Position numbers and translations under genes: made by a program
Notes under the pieces: model-generated
The model's database searches: none
Told to the model about the DNA's origin: nothing
What the model saw: only the letters and a program-made list of their open reading frames with translations
Shown here: piece after piece, positions 1-7,881 of the stretch
Numbering within the stretch: position 1 is the stretch's first letter
How the letters are laid out: the number at the start of each line of letters is the position of its first letter
Assembly (NCBI GenBank): GCA_945935945.1
Contig: CAMESA010000017.1
Coordinates: 1 to 13,850 of the forward strand
Origin: an uncultured Mollicutes bacterium
GTDB taxonomy: Bacteria; Bacillota_I; Bacilli_A; RFN20; CAG-826
Reading direction: 5' to 3'
Length of the DNA: 13,850 bases

Positions 1-2
1 AA

Positions 3-3000
3 GATAGTGTAACAATCCGTACAGGTTATAAAACACCTTATAATATTGAATTATTGGAATATATTTCTAAACTTTTGAAATCAAAAAGTAGTAAATATGA
101 TGAGATCGTTGTTACGTTAACTGACAACGATGGTAATGAAGTTCTTAAAAAAGGTTATGACAAAAATACTATAGATTCGGCACTTGAGAATTATGAAAAC
201 ATTGAAAAATCTCTTAAAACAGATAAAAGTCATAAATTATCTGACAGTCATCCAGAAATTAGATGTAATCTAAAATTAGATGGTGTTAAATTTGTAAAAG
301 AGCCTGTTATTTTATACATATCAAGTGGAGATAAACCTTCAAATGTATTTAATTTATCTGACATAGAGCTTGATAAAAATGGTAAAATAGCTGATCCTAG
401 AATTGAAGACCTCGTGTTTAAGGTATTCAACCATGAAATTTCAAAAGAAACTGGTATAGACCAAGATTTTATAAAGATACAAGTGTTCATTGATGGAAAT
501 CTTGTAAAAACTTATACAGATAAAACTTCTGAATCAAGTTTGAGAAGAATGTCAAGTGGTGAAAAAAAATATGACATAACAAATACATCATCTATTCAAA
601 AACAATTGAATAACTTAAAAGATAAAATTAAAAGTACAACAGATGAAGAAGAACTTAAAAAGTTAGAGTTTAAAAAAGATATTTTAGGATTTCAGCTCAA
701 CCAAGCAAATAGAGAACAGCATAATGATGAGAACAATTTAAGTGGTACTGTTCAAGCATCAGTTGCTAAGTTGTTAGGTACTGATAATCAAGAAAGTAGA
801 GACAAATTAAAAGATAACGAATGGCTATCAAAATATTTGTTAGAGTTATCCGCTTTAACAGATAAAGAAAAAGATTCTTTAGATACTAGAATTAAAAATG
901 ACATTGAATCAGATAGAGGGTTTATAAACGGTTTTTATAGAAGTGTAAGTAAAAACAATCGTAGTTTTGAACCACTAACAACTGATCAAATTGCTGACAT
1001 ATATATGAAAATTAAGTTTGGAAAACCTGTTGCCGATAATGATAAAACAAGAAAAGAATTACTTCATAATTTAATTTGGTATGTGTTATCAAATGCTAGG
1101 GATGAGAAATTAAGAAACAAATCATTTAAAAATAATAAAGATAACGTGACAAAATATGATAAAATAAGTGATCTTCAAGCTAAACATGATCAAATTAAGT
1201 TAGATGGTTTTAACAGTAAAACACAAACTGGAAGACGTGATGCTGATGTTAGAGTAGGGGATAGAGATAAGATTAAACAACAAATCACTAATTTGTTGAA
1301 CAAACCCGACAATGTTTATGCAAAATCTCAAAAAAGAGAACCAAGAAACATGAATAAAATTGGTGCTATGGAGCGTGGATTAGCTGGATTAAAGAAAAAG
1401 ATAAATTACTTAGAAGATAAACTTAGAGATACAAGTTTACCAGAAAAGACTTATGAGAAAATAAATTCAGAAAAAATCGATTTAGAAAAACAATATAATG
1501 ATTTATCACAGCAATATAACAACTTAACTTCAATCGATACCTCAAAAATATATTCAACTGATGGTAAAACAGTCAAAGAGTTAGATCCAAAAGAAGTTCC
1601 TATGGACAATTCTTATAAAGTTGATAGATATGAAATACCACAAAAAGAAGCTGTACAAGTAACCCAGTATGATAACGATGGTGCTTATCAATTACATAAC
1701 CATATTCCTTATCAGGGTGCTGGATTTAACTATAGTGCTGGACCAATTAAAATGACTGGTCAAATTGTGGAAGATACTACAAAAACAGAATTAAATCCGA
1801 AATTATTCGAAAACGGTACGTTGATTCCAGAAGTCAGAGATGCTTTGTATAAAATCGCTACAGCGTTCAAAAATTATCTAGACCTTCCTTTTGAAGTAAA
1901 AGACATATATTTTACAGGTAGCAATGCAAATTATAATTATACAGATGATAGTGATATAGATTTACACCTTGTATATGATTTTGAACAAGCTGGTGTTAAT
2001 GCTGAATTGTTATCTAAATATCTTGTTACTGCTAAGAAAGACTTCAATGATAAATATGACATTAAAGTAAAAGGTATACCAGTTGAATTAGGTTGCGAAA
2101 ATATTTCTGAACCTCTTGTATCTACTGGTGTTTATTCTTTAGGTGCAAATACGTGGGTAATCAAACCTGAAAACGCTGGAATTGAAATACCAGATGTTGA
2201 TATAAACGCATTTAATGATCTTTCTACACAAATTGATGATACTATAAAAGCACAAAACGCTTCTGCAATTGAAAATTTGTGGAAAACTATACGCTCTCTT
2301 AGAAAAGATAGTTTAACAGATGAAGGTGAATTTGGTATGGGTAACATGTTATTCAAAAAGTTACGTAATACAAATTATTTAGATAAATTAAGAAATAGTA
2401 TGTATGATACTAAAAGTAAAGAATTATCATTAGAATCTTCTGAAAAATTACAAGAAGAAGAGTTAAATAATAAGAAAGATTACTCTGAATACTTAAAAGA
2501 TTTACAAGATGAGTTAAAATCAGACGAAACTCAAGATCTTTTAACAAACAAATCTCTGATTTCTTATTTAGATGGTTATAAGGACAGAAGTGAAAAGCGT
2601 GAAACAAAAGAAAAGAATGGTATGTTAAATGAGGGTTCTTATGTTTCAAAGTCAATTTTAAATAACATGTTAAATTATTTGTATAACAGTATACCTGCAG
2701 ATATTTCGAAATGGTTGTTAATTACTCCAGATGGGAAGTCTGTATGTAAAATTACATATGATAGTAAAAACAATGTTATTTATAAGTCTATTGTTGAAAG
2801 AAAAGAGGTACAACCTGGTGTTTTAAATTATATTGTTAATCCAGAGACAAGAGAAGAAATCACATACGATGAACTTGCTGAGATTTTATGGGCAAATAAA
2901 GACTTAGATAGATTCAAAACCAATCCGTTCTTTCAAAGGTTAAAAAATGAATGGACAACAGATCATTCTTCTGCAGTAAACAATGTTGCGAATGATCAAA

Positions 3001-4085
3001 TTAGTGCTATTCATAACTTTAAGAAAAACCAAGAAGAAAAATACAACGTTTGGTATAATAAAAACAAAGAATATTTTGATAACTTTTCTCCAAAAAGTAA
3101 AGCGTTACGTCAAAGTGTTTTGAATAACTTATTTAAATTTGGTATTTCTTCTGATATGGATGACTTTGACGGTGATAAACTTAAGAGTACTTTAGATGAT
3201 ATTCAAAGCTTATGCGAAAAAACTGAAGATGAAAGAGGTAGAATAGTTGTTGGTAGTAAAGATCACAACGAAATTTTACGTATATTTAGAGCAATTTTAC
3301 ATACAATTTTTCCTGATGGTAATTATGACAATTTCCTTGAACAATTTTTGATGAAACCTATTTATGAAGACGAGGTTGTTTTTAATACAAAAACTGGTCG
3401 CAAAGAAACCATGAGGAAATGGTGGAAAATTTATGCTATCACAGACATACGTGATTGTATAGAAGATGGTAAAGTTGATTTAACAAAAATACGTCTTAAT
3501 GATATTGTAATTAAAATGCAAGAAGTCAATCCTGATAATAAAAATCTTGAAACAACAAGATTGAATAACTCAAGAACAAGAGATTTTAACTTAATGCAAT
3601 TTAATAATATATTACAATCTAATGCACGAAACATAAGTGAGCCAAATCCTGAAGAAGACGCTGTAAATATTTTAAAAGCTGATCGTAGTTTTAGGCCATC
3701 CGCTGATAAAAGTTATGATTTAGTTCCACTTGATATTGATGAATTCGATGAATACTTGAATAATGCAGCTAATGCTTATGATGTGTTGAAATCTGAAGTT
3801 GTCGAATTGAATAAGAAAATTAAACAATTAGATCCAAAAAAAGATAAAAAAGAGATAAACGAATATAGAAGACAACGTGATCGTATGTTAATCCAAATGC
3901 TTATTTCTAGATATGGATCAGAAAGTGCAAGATTGAAACTTGGATCAGATGAAATCCTTGTTAAACACCCTAGTACTGGTGAATATCGTAAAAAAGTACC
4001 TACAGATGGCCATACGAAAGAAGAAATAGCTGGGAGAGGTTCTCGTCCTATGGATTATATGAAGAAAGTAGAAAGAGGTTGGTAA
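3..4085 (+). CDS. Giant virion-associated protein with nucleotidyltransferase domain (5' partial)
   Basis: The frame is open from the first bases of the window (reading D-S-V-T-I-R-T-G-Y before the TTG at 54), so the true start lies upstream and at least 1360 residues are present. Counting the TTG at 54 as residue 1, residues about 580-707 form a Pol-beta-superfamily nucleotidyltransferase: G622-S623 begins the GS motif, D634 and D636 form the D-x-D metal-binding pair, and E678 in the G-I-P-V-E-L strand fits the third carboxylate. A following G-V-Y-S-L ... W-V-I-K-P stretch matches what I recall of phage homologues. The rest is highly charged, lysine-rich and largely helical (about 185-230 and 440-500 look like coiled coil), with no other domain I recognise. 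I-V-E (571-573) and L-N-E-G (858-861) could be prohead-protease sites. The gene ends one base before the next start, so the two are probably co-transcribed. The nucleotide substrate is unknown. The domain call is good; the virion role is inferred from context. Confidence 0.85.
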   Translation, partial: DSVTIRTGYKTPYNIELLEYISKLLKSKSSKYDEIVVTLTDNDGNEVLKKGYDKNTIDSALENYENIEKSLKTDKSHKLSDSHPEIRCNLKLDGVKFVKEPVILYISSGDKPSNVFNLSDIELDKNGKIADPRIEDLVFKVFNHEISKETGIDQDFIKIQVFIDGNLVKTYTDKTSESSLRRMSSGEKKYDITNTSSIQKQLNNLKDKIKSTTDEEELKKLEFKKDILGFQLNQANREQHNDENNLSGTVQASVAKLLGTDNQESRDKLKDNEWLSKYLLELSALTDKEKDSLDTRIKNDIESDRGFINGFYRSVSKNNRSFEPLTTDQIADIYMKIKFGKPVADNDKTRKELLHNLIWYVLSNARDEKLRNKSFKNNKDNVTKYDKISDLQAKHDQIKLDGFNSKTQTGRRDADVRVGDRDKIKQQITNLLNKPDNVYAKSQKREPRNMNKIGAMERGLAGLKKKINYLEDKLRDTSLPEKTYEKINSEKIDLEKQYNDLSQQYNNLTSIDTSKIYSTDGKTVKELDPKEVPMDNSYKVDRYEIPQKEAVQVTQYDNDGAYQLHNHIPYQGAGFNYSAGPIKMTGQIVEDTTKTELNPKLFENGTLIPEVRDALYKIATAFKNYLDLPFEVKDIYFTGSNANYNYTDDSDIDLHLVYDFEQAGVNAELLSKYLVTAKKDFNDKYDIKVKGIPVELGCENISEPLVSTGVYSLGANTWVIKPENAGIEIPDVDINAFNDLSTQIDDTIKAQNASAIENLWKTIRSLRKDSLTDEGEFGMGNMLFKKLRNTNYLDKLRNSMYDTKSKELSLESSEKLQEEELNNKKDYSEYLKDLQDELKSDETQDLLTNKSLISYLDGYKDRSEKRETKEKNGMLNEGSYVSKSILNNMLNYLYNSIPADISKWLLITPDGKSVCKITYDSKNNVIYKSIVERKEVQPGVLNYIVNPETREEITYDELAEILWANKDLDRFKTNPFFQRLKNEWTTDHSSAVNNVANDQISAIHNFKKNQEEKYNVWYNKNKEYFDNFSPKSKALRQSVLNNLFKFGISSDMDDFDGDKLKSTLDDIQSLCEKTEDERGRIVVGSKDHNEILRIFRAILHTIFPDGNYDNFLEQFLMKPIYEDEVVFNTKTGRKETMRKWWKIYAITDIRDCIEDGKVDLTKIRLNDIVIKMQEVNPDNKNLETTRLNNSRTRDFNLMQFNNILQSNARNISEPNPEEDAVNILKADRSFRPSADKSYDLVPLDIDEFDEYLNNAANAYDVLKSEVVELNKKIKQLDPKKDKKEINEYRRQRDRMLIQMLISRYGSESARLKLGSDEILVKHPSTGEYRKKVPTDGHTKEEIAGRGSRPMDYMKKVERGW

Positions 4086-4086
4086 A

Positions 4087-4680
4087 ATGTCTGAGTTTCG
4101 TAAGTTAGTTGAAAATATCTTACGTGAAGGTGATAAAAAAATCTTCAATAGAAACGGTCCTCACTATAATTCAAGTAAGGATGAAGAGGGTGTTTTTAAA
4201 TTACTAAAGAAAAAATATCCAAACATTATTCAAAACTATACTGACGATAGATTTGTTTCTCCTATTACTCATAGACATTTTCAGCTAGATTTTTATGATC
4301 CAGATTCCGACACAGGTTTTAATTATAATAAGCACATCCGACATGGTAGACGAAAATTTGATAAAAACGATCCGAATTGTTTAAAAGATATAAAATGGTT
4401 GGAATCTAAAGCTAAACCAGACAGTCTTTATGAAAAAATATTACATACTTGGAGAGATGTTGATCCTATTAAACGTGAAGTTGCTAAGCAATCAGGTTTA
4501 AAATATATAGAGTGGTTTAACATAGATGAGTTTTTAAGGTGGTACAATAACCCAGAATTAACTTACGATGAGTATAAATTTGCTCCAGAAAGTATGCAAT
4601 ATGATAGTGACGAATACTTCAAACAAAAAGAGAGACACAGAGATGTTTATGGTAATGATACAGACTATTTAGGTGCATAA
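4087..4680 (+). CDS. Vsr-like/PD-(D/E)xK nuclease-family protein with capsid-targeting-like N-terminus
   Basis: 197 residues. The ATG follows the previous stop by one base, with AGAGG about nine bases upstream. Residues 1-15 (MSEFRKLVENILREG) match the N-termini of the next two proteins; L12-R13-E14 followed by G15 fits the T4 gp21 cleavage rule. Residues about 36-145 resemble phage Vsr-like endonucleases of the PD-(D/E)xK superfamily: a hydrophobic-D-F strand (D68), H-I-R-H-G (83-87), F-D (91-92), W104, then W122, D126-P-I-K-R130, A133-K and a final strand L-K-Y-I-E-W-F (138-144). In the relatives I recall, the second strand reads E-Y-N-G; here it is F-N-Y-N-K (78-82). The usual acidic residue is therefore replaced by N79, and the protein may be inactive or use a shifted residue. 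The C-terminal 40 residues are acidic and tyrosine-rich. A nuclease carried in the capsid is inferred. It could also be a free-standing homing-type relative that picked up the motif. Confidence 0.7.
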   Translation: MSEFRKLVENILREGDKKIFNRNGPHYNSSKDEEGVFKLLKKKYPNIIQNYTDDRFVSPITHRHFQLDFYDPDSDTGFNYNKHIRHGRRKFDKNDPNCLKDIKWLESKAKPDSLYEKILHTWRDVDPIKREVAKQSGLKYIEWFNIDEFLRWYNNPELTYDEYKFAPESMQYDSDEYFKQKERHRDVYGNDTDYLGA

Positions 4681-4685
4681 AAAGA

Positions 4686-4701
4686 AAGTTCTATATAAAT
4701 A
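4686..4701 (+). promoter_or_regulatory. Putative late promoter: AAGTTCTAT core plus TATAAATA
   Basis: AAGTTCTAT (4686-4694) overlaps an exact TATAAATA (4694-4701), the consensus -10 box of T4 late promoters. It lies in the 46-base gap before the gene at 4727. The same 9-base core occurs before three other genes (7080, 7868, 11732). Of the four copies this one best fits a T4-type late promoter. Promoter activity is inferred. Confidence 0.55.
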
Positions 4702-4726
4702 ATCAGTTAACAACAAGGAATAAAAA

Positions 4727-5899
4727 ATGAGCGAAATTAGAGATAGAATATATAAAATCTTGAAAGAATCAAAAATTTCTTTTATGGAAGACATTGAATC
4801 TCAACCAGATTTGTTTGGTGGTGAGGATACATATTATAAAGATGGTAGACAAGCTGTTCGTTTTATGGATGTGCTTGATTTTATGAGTGAAATAGCTCCA
4901 GATTTAGACTACACTGGGGATAAGCAAACAAAAGATTTATACTGGATGATTTATGATACATCTACTGGTTCTATTGATTCTAATAAAGTAGCTGATATTG
5001 AATCTAAATTAACAAAAAGATTTGGTGAAGGTGCTGTTACGGTAAGACTTGCTAACTCTCAATATGCTCCAGAAATAAAAAGAATCTATATTGGTTTTGT
5101 TGATGTAGCTGATGTTGAAGATGATAGTATAGAAGAAGCTGCTGGATTGTTAAAAAAAGGACAAAGAGTAAGAATAAAAGATACCGCTGAGAATTTTCCT
5201 GGTGAAGAAGGTGTTATCGTTGCCATTAGATCTACTGCTATGTCTGGTACTCCATTCTATAGTGTTAAGTTAGATAGTGGTGAACCTTACGATGTTGTTG
5301 CTGATCAAGTTGAACCTGCTGGATTAGAAGAAGGTTGGAAAGATAACTTAAAGAAAGGTGTAGCTACTTTAGGTGTTGCTGGTGCATTAGCTGGAAATGC
5401 TATGGCTCATGATCCTATGTATGATGGTGCAACAAGACCGTTTGATGATACAAATATGACTGTTCAACAAGCACAGCAATTATCTGATGAAGAAGATAAA
5501 GCCACTGTGCTACCTAACGGAATGATTAAAGATCAATATGGTAATGAATGGACTAAAGAAGATTGGAAAAAATTGATGCGTGGTGAAGATCCTTTTGCTG
5601 ATAACGATGATGTTCATGAAGGAGTAAATGAAGCTGTAGAAAGTCCTGCTGTTGAAGAAGTTAAAGATAGACTTTCGAAAGAATTCGTTGATCTTGAAGT
5701 TACAGGCCCTACTTATGACAAGTACGATCCTGAAAGTCCAAGAGAGGGTAAAGAAGAATATTACATTCAAGTACCTGAAGAGTTTTATGAAGGGAGTTAT
5801 TTAGAAAAAATGCTTCGAGAAGTTGAATCTAAACATCCTGAATTCGAATATGAAGGAAGAGATTTTAGTGATAAATATTGGTTTGCTATAAATATGTGA
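4727..5899 (+). CDS. Putative packaged internal protein with SH3/KOW-like module and hydrophobic segment
   Basis: 390 residues; AAGGA lies about eight bases before the ATG, and a promoter-like element precedes it. Residues 1-15 (MSEIRDRIYKILKES) carry the shared N-terminal motif with L12-K13-E14 before S15. Residues 20-130 form a mixed alpha/beta region I do not recognise. Residues 138-202 look like a small beta-barrel of SH3/KOW type (K-G-Q-R-V-R-I-K-D, G-E-E-G-V-I-V, then short strands). This module is flanked by I135-E-E137 before A138 and L200-E-E202 before G203, both matching the prohead-protease rule. Residues about 203-226 start G-W-K-D-N-L-K-K-G and continue into a small-residue hydrophobic stretch (V-A-T-L-G-V-A-G-A-L-A-G) that could touch or cross a membrane. 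The acidic C-terminal part, about 310-390, is a separate unrecognised domain. It probably forms an operon with the neighbouring genes. The modular cleavage model is inference; no function is assigned. Confidence 0.75.
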   Translation: MSEIRDRIYKILKESKISFMEDIESQPDLFGGEDTYYKDGRQAVRFMDVLDFMSEIAPDLDYTGDKQTKDLYWMIYDTSTGSIDSNKVADIESKLTKRFGEGAVTVRLANSQYAPEIKRIYIGFVDVADVEDDSIEEAAGLLKKGQRVRIKDTAENFPGEEGVIVAIRSTAMSGTPFYSVKLDSGEPYDVVADQVEPAGLEEGWKDNLKKGVATLGVAGALAGNAMAHDPMYDGATRPFDDTNMTVQQAQQLSDEEDKATVLPNGMIKDQYGNEWTKEDWKKLMRGEDPFADNDDVHEGVNEAVESPAVEEVKDRLSKEFVDLEVTGPTYDKYDPESPREGKEEYYIQVPEEFYEGSYLEKMLREVESKHPEFEYEGRDFSDKYWFAINM

Positions 5900-5907
5900 G
5901 AGTTAAA

Positions 5908-6219
5908 ATGAGTGAAATTAGAGAACGTATATTAAAATTGTTGAAAGAGTCTCCAATAGATTATGTTGGAACTGTATCTGAAGACAATAACGGTAACATT
6001 GATGTATTGACTATGGATATTCCGTTGTTTTTGCGTTTACTTGAGTATGCAAAAGAAGATGCTAAAACAGATTTAGATCTACATTATGTTACAGAAAATG
6101 CTTTAAAATGTATGCAAGGTAAAGATAAACTTTCTATGGATTGTTATGAGAATATAATCCCATCAGAAGAACAGCAATCACAAGAAAAATCAGAAGAAAA
6201 GTGGGAAATGGATAACTAA
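5908..6219 (+). CDS. Small conserved-type phage protein sharing the capsid-targeting-like N-terminus
   Basis: 103 residues. I chose the ATG at 5908 over an in-frame TTG at 5878 because the TTG lies inside the preceding gene and because the ATG start yields MSEIRERILKLLKES, nearly identical to the N-terminus of the gene at 4727. L12-K13-E14 precedes S15, the expected prohead-protease cut position. The central part (about residues 40-85) is a compact helical domain with the pattern D-I-P-L-F-L-R-L-L-E-Y-A, E-D-A-K-T-D-L-D-L-H, then L-S-M-D-C-Y-E. I have an impression of a small conserved phage domain of this kind but cannot name it. The last 20 residues are Q/E/K-rich and probably disordered. 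It starts eight bases after the previous stop with only a weak ribosome site, suggesting translational coupling. Function unknown. Confidence 0.8.
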   Translation: MSEIRERILKLLKESPIDYVGTVSEDNNGNIDVLTMDIPLFLRLLEYAKEDAKTDLDLHYVTENALKCMQGKDKLSMDCYENIIPSEEQQSQEKSEEKWEMDN

Positions 6220-6240
6220 AGATAATAAGGAATAGTTAAA

Positions 6241-7035
6241 ATGGCTGATTTTGGTCCAATACGTAAAATAGTAGAGCAAGCATTAGCGTTAGACTTAGCT
6301 AATCCAAACTTTTCAATATCTCAAAAAGAAAGTTTATTAAGAGATGCTGCTATTTCATTGGGAACATTAGATTATTTTAGAACGTTTCCTATGAAGACTG
6401 TTTACGTTACAACATATAATACTTCTGGTGGTGGTCAAACTACGTTTAATTGGGCTGGTCTTACTCCTCCTTATACTGATAATGGTGGTATGTATATTCC
6501 TTTTAATGATATTCTTACAAAAGGGAATCCATCAGTACCAGAGGATCAATTAGAAAATGCGTACTTTTTGGGTGTCTTTCGTATTGAGCGTCCTTATTGG
6601 TCAAACTACTCAAATCCGAGTTTATGGGAGAAACAAATGTTCGGATTCCAAGTAAGTTCTACGAATTTTGACTTGATGTCTAATATTTTGAGTAATACTT
6701 ATGATGAGATTTCGACTGGTCAACCTGTTCATCACATCAATAGGACACAAAACAGAGTGGAGATTCTGGCTCCTTGGGGTTTTGGGCAATTGGCCTTATA
6801 TGGAGCTATAGGATTTACTTCTCCTGAATATGTTGAGTATTCTAAGGTAGATTATTTATGCAAATTTATTTCACTTAGATTTATTGAGTCGATTATTCAA
6901 GCTCGTGATGGAGTTAAAGTTAGTGCTGATTTTGAAATTTCTACTGCTGCTTTACAAGATAGATTGAAGAAATTACGTGAAGAAGTCGATTCTATTAAAA
7001 ACATCACTCCATTAAATTTAGCACAATGGGCATAA
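6241..7035 (+). CDS. Probable virion structural protein (neck- or tail-associated)
   Basis: 264 residues; AAGGA lies before the ATG, 21 bases after the preceding stop and with no promoter-like element of its own, so it is probably read from the upstream unit. The N-terminal 50 residues are helical (I-R-K-I-V-E-Q-A-L, then a second helix ending D-Y-F). The middle is rich in aromatic residues and beta-type strands (P-Y-W-S-N-Y, P-W-G-F-G-Q). Near residues 200-220 a helix K-F-I-S-L-R-F-I-E-S-I-I-Q-A-R precedes a coiled-coil-like L-Q-D-R-L-K-K-L-R-E-E-V segment. This arrangement reminds me of the neck/connector-type structural proteins of large myoviruses, and it sits directly before the tail tube gene, but I recognise no diagnostic motif. 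A virion role rests mainly on context; the exact role is open. Confidence 0.6.
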   Translation: MADFGPIRKIVEQALALDLANPNFSISQKESLLRDAAISLGTLDYFRTFPMKTVYVTTYNTSGGGQTTFNWAGLTPPYTDNGGMYIPFNDILTKGNPSVPEDQLENAYFLGVFRIERPYWSNYSNPSLWEKQMFGFQVSSTNFDLMSNILSNTYDEISTGQPVHHINRTQNRVEILAPWGFGQLALYGAIGFTSPEYVEYSKVDYLCKFISLRFIESIIQARDGVKVSADFEISTAALQDRLKKLREEVDSIKNITPLNLAQWA

Positions 7036-7079
7036 TAATCGAAATAAATTATTATCTTGTGGATATATTCTCTAAAAAC

Positions 7080-7098
7080 AAGTTCTATTTTATAAATG
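7080..7098 (+). promoter_or_regulatory. Putative promoter: AAGTTCTAT core plus TATAAATG
   Basis: Second copy of the AAGTTCTAT core (7080-7088), followed two bases later by TATAAATG (7091-7098), seven of eight matches to the T4 late box. It is 40 bases before the tail tube start. It would let the tube gene be expressed at a high level independently of upstream genes, as expected for an abundant virion protein. Inferred from sequence repetition only. Confidence 0.5.
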
Positions 7099-7128
7099 AT
7101 ACAATTTCAAACAATAAGGAAAAATTAA

Positions 7129-7680
7129 ATGTTACATTCTCTTAGTAAAGTTCAGAATCTGAAGGATCCGTTGAAAATGTTTGACTGCAACTGGGTCATT
7201 TCTTTTCCATCTGGCTCTCCTCTCACAAATTTAATTAAAACAGAAGATCTAGAGTTACGTTGTCAAACTTTTGGATTTCCAACATTGACTGGCGATAAAA
7301 CTGAAGTTGATTGGGGCGGATTCCATAGAGTATATGCTGGTAAACAAACACGTCAAGGTGAATGGCAAGTTACCTTTACTGAAGTTTGGGACTCTACAAT
7401 TACAGAATGTTTTAAGCAATGGTTAAATATGTATCACAATTATAAAAACGGTACGATTTCTTTACTTGATGCTTACACAGCTACTGTAAATGTTGCTTTG
7501 CTCAATCCAGATGTATATGAACCAAAACCAGAAGGTATGGTTAGATACGATTTGAGACTTTATGATGTATTCCCAACAAATGTAAGTTTTCCAAGTATCG
7601 AAGCTAGTAGTTCAAATCCAATTACTTTGACAGTTTCATTTAACTATAACTACTTCTTAATGGGTAATGAAATAGACTAA
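7129..7680 (+). CDS. Tail tube protein (T4 gp19-like)
   Basis: 183 residues; AAGGA lies eight to nine bases before the ATG. The fold-specific pattern of contractile-tail tube proteins is visible from end to end. It opens with a strand N-W-V-I-S-F, then L-E-L-R-C-Q-T-F-G-F-P (about 40-50), where T4 gp19 has F-Q-C-K-A-T-A-L-P. Next come G-E-W-Q-V-T-F-T-E (about 77-85) with W87 and the helix F-K-Q-W-L-N-M-Y (matching T4 F-V-D-W), and Y-D-L-R-L-Y-D-V-F-P-T-N-V (about 141-153), which aligns with I-E-I-K-G-L-W-P-T-N-V in T4. It closes with I-T-L-T-V-S-F-N-Y-N-Y-F. The length is close to the 163 residues of T4 gp19. The protein polymerises into the inner tube of the tail. The gene has its own promoter-like element upstream and a strong terminator directly downstream, consistent with a monocistronic, highly expressed transcript. 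Confidence 0.88.
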   Translation: MLHSLSKVQNLKDPLKMFDCNWVISFPSGSPLTNLIKTEDLELRCQTFGFPTLTGDKTEVDWGGFHRVYAGKQTRQGEWQVTFTEVWDSTITECFKQWLNMYHNYKNGTISLLDAYTATVNVALLNPDVYEPKPEGMVRYDLRLYDVFPTNVSFPSIEASSSNPITLTVSFNYNYFLMGNEID

Positions 7681-7704
7681 TCCCATATGTAACATATTGA
7701 TTTT

Positions 7705-7742
7705 AGAGGTATTTCTTAAAAATTGAAATACCTCTTTTTTTT
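7705..7742 (+). terminator. Rho-independent terminator after the tail tube gene
   Basis: A perfect 11-base-pair stem, AGAGGTATTTC (7705-7715) with GAAATACCTCT (7725-7735), a nine-base AT loop, and a run of eight T (7735-7742). It starts 25 bases after the tail tube stop codon and separates the tail module from the head protease gene. Confidence 0.93.
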
Positions 7743-7867
7743 GTCCTTATCTTTTTTATTTATACTGTATATATAGATTATTAGTTTAAATGTTACGGTG
7801 CTGGATCTTTGAGATTTGTTTTGAAAAATAAATTTAAGAAGTATTTATACACAAGTTGTTAAAATAT

Positions 7868-7881
7868 AAGTTCTATAAAGT
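7868..7881 (+). promoter_or_regulatory. Putative promoter: AAGTTCTAT core before the protease gene
   Basis: Third copy of the core (AAGTTCTAT, 7868-7876) continuing as AAAGT, so that TATAAAGT stands where the late box would be. It lies 43 bases before the start at 7920, in a 239-base gap that otherwise holds only the terminator at 7705-7742 and featureless AT-rich sequence. A terminator followed by this element makes a new transcription unit very likely. Confidence 0.5.

Noticed and set aside
248..3634. Minus-strand open frames under the giant first gene
   Set aside because: They are phenylalanine/isoleucine/serine-rich mirror images of a lysine-rich AT-biased gene, with no ribosome sites and no family resemblance.
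5878..5907. TTG at 5878 as the start of the 103-residue protein's gene
   Set aside because: It would add ten residues inside the upstream gene and hide the MSEIRER N-terminus shared with neighbours; the ATG at 5908 explains the sequence better.
6241..6300. M-A-D-F-G-P-I-R-K-I-V-E as a fourth capsid-targeting-like N-terminus
   Set aside because: I-V-E is followed by Q, the spacing differs, and the MSE(I/F)R pattern is absent; the resemblance is only an amphipathic helix.
7032..7055. Hairpin ATAATAAT/ATTATTAT over the stop codon of the 264-residue protein's gene
   Set aside because: The stem is purely A-T and there is no T-run after it; too weak to call a terminator.
7757..7764. TATTTATA, an inverted TATAAATA, as a minus-strand late promoter
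   Set aside because: There is no minus-strand gene to serve, a second inverted copy lies in the same AT-rich gap, and such strings are expected by chance there.
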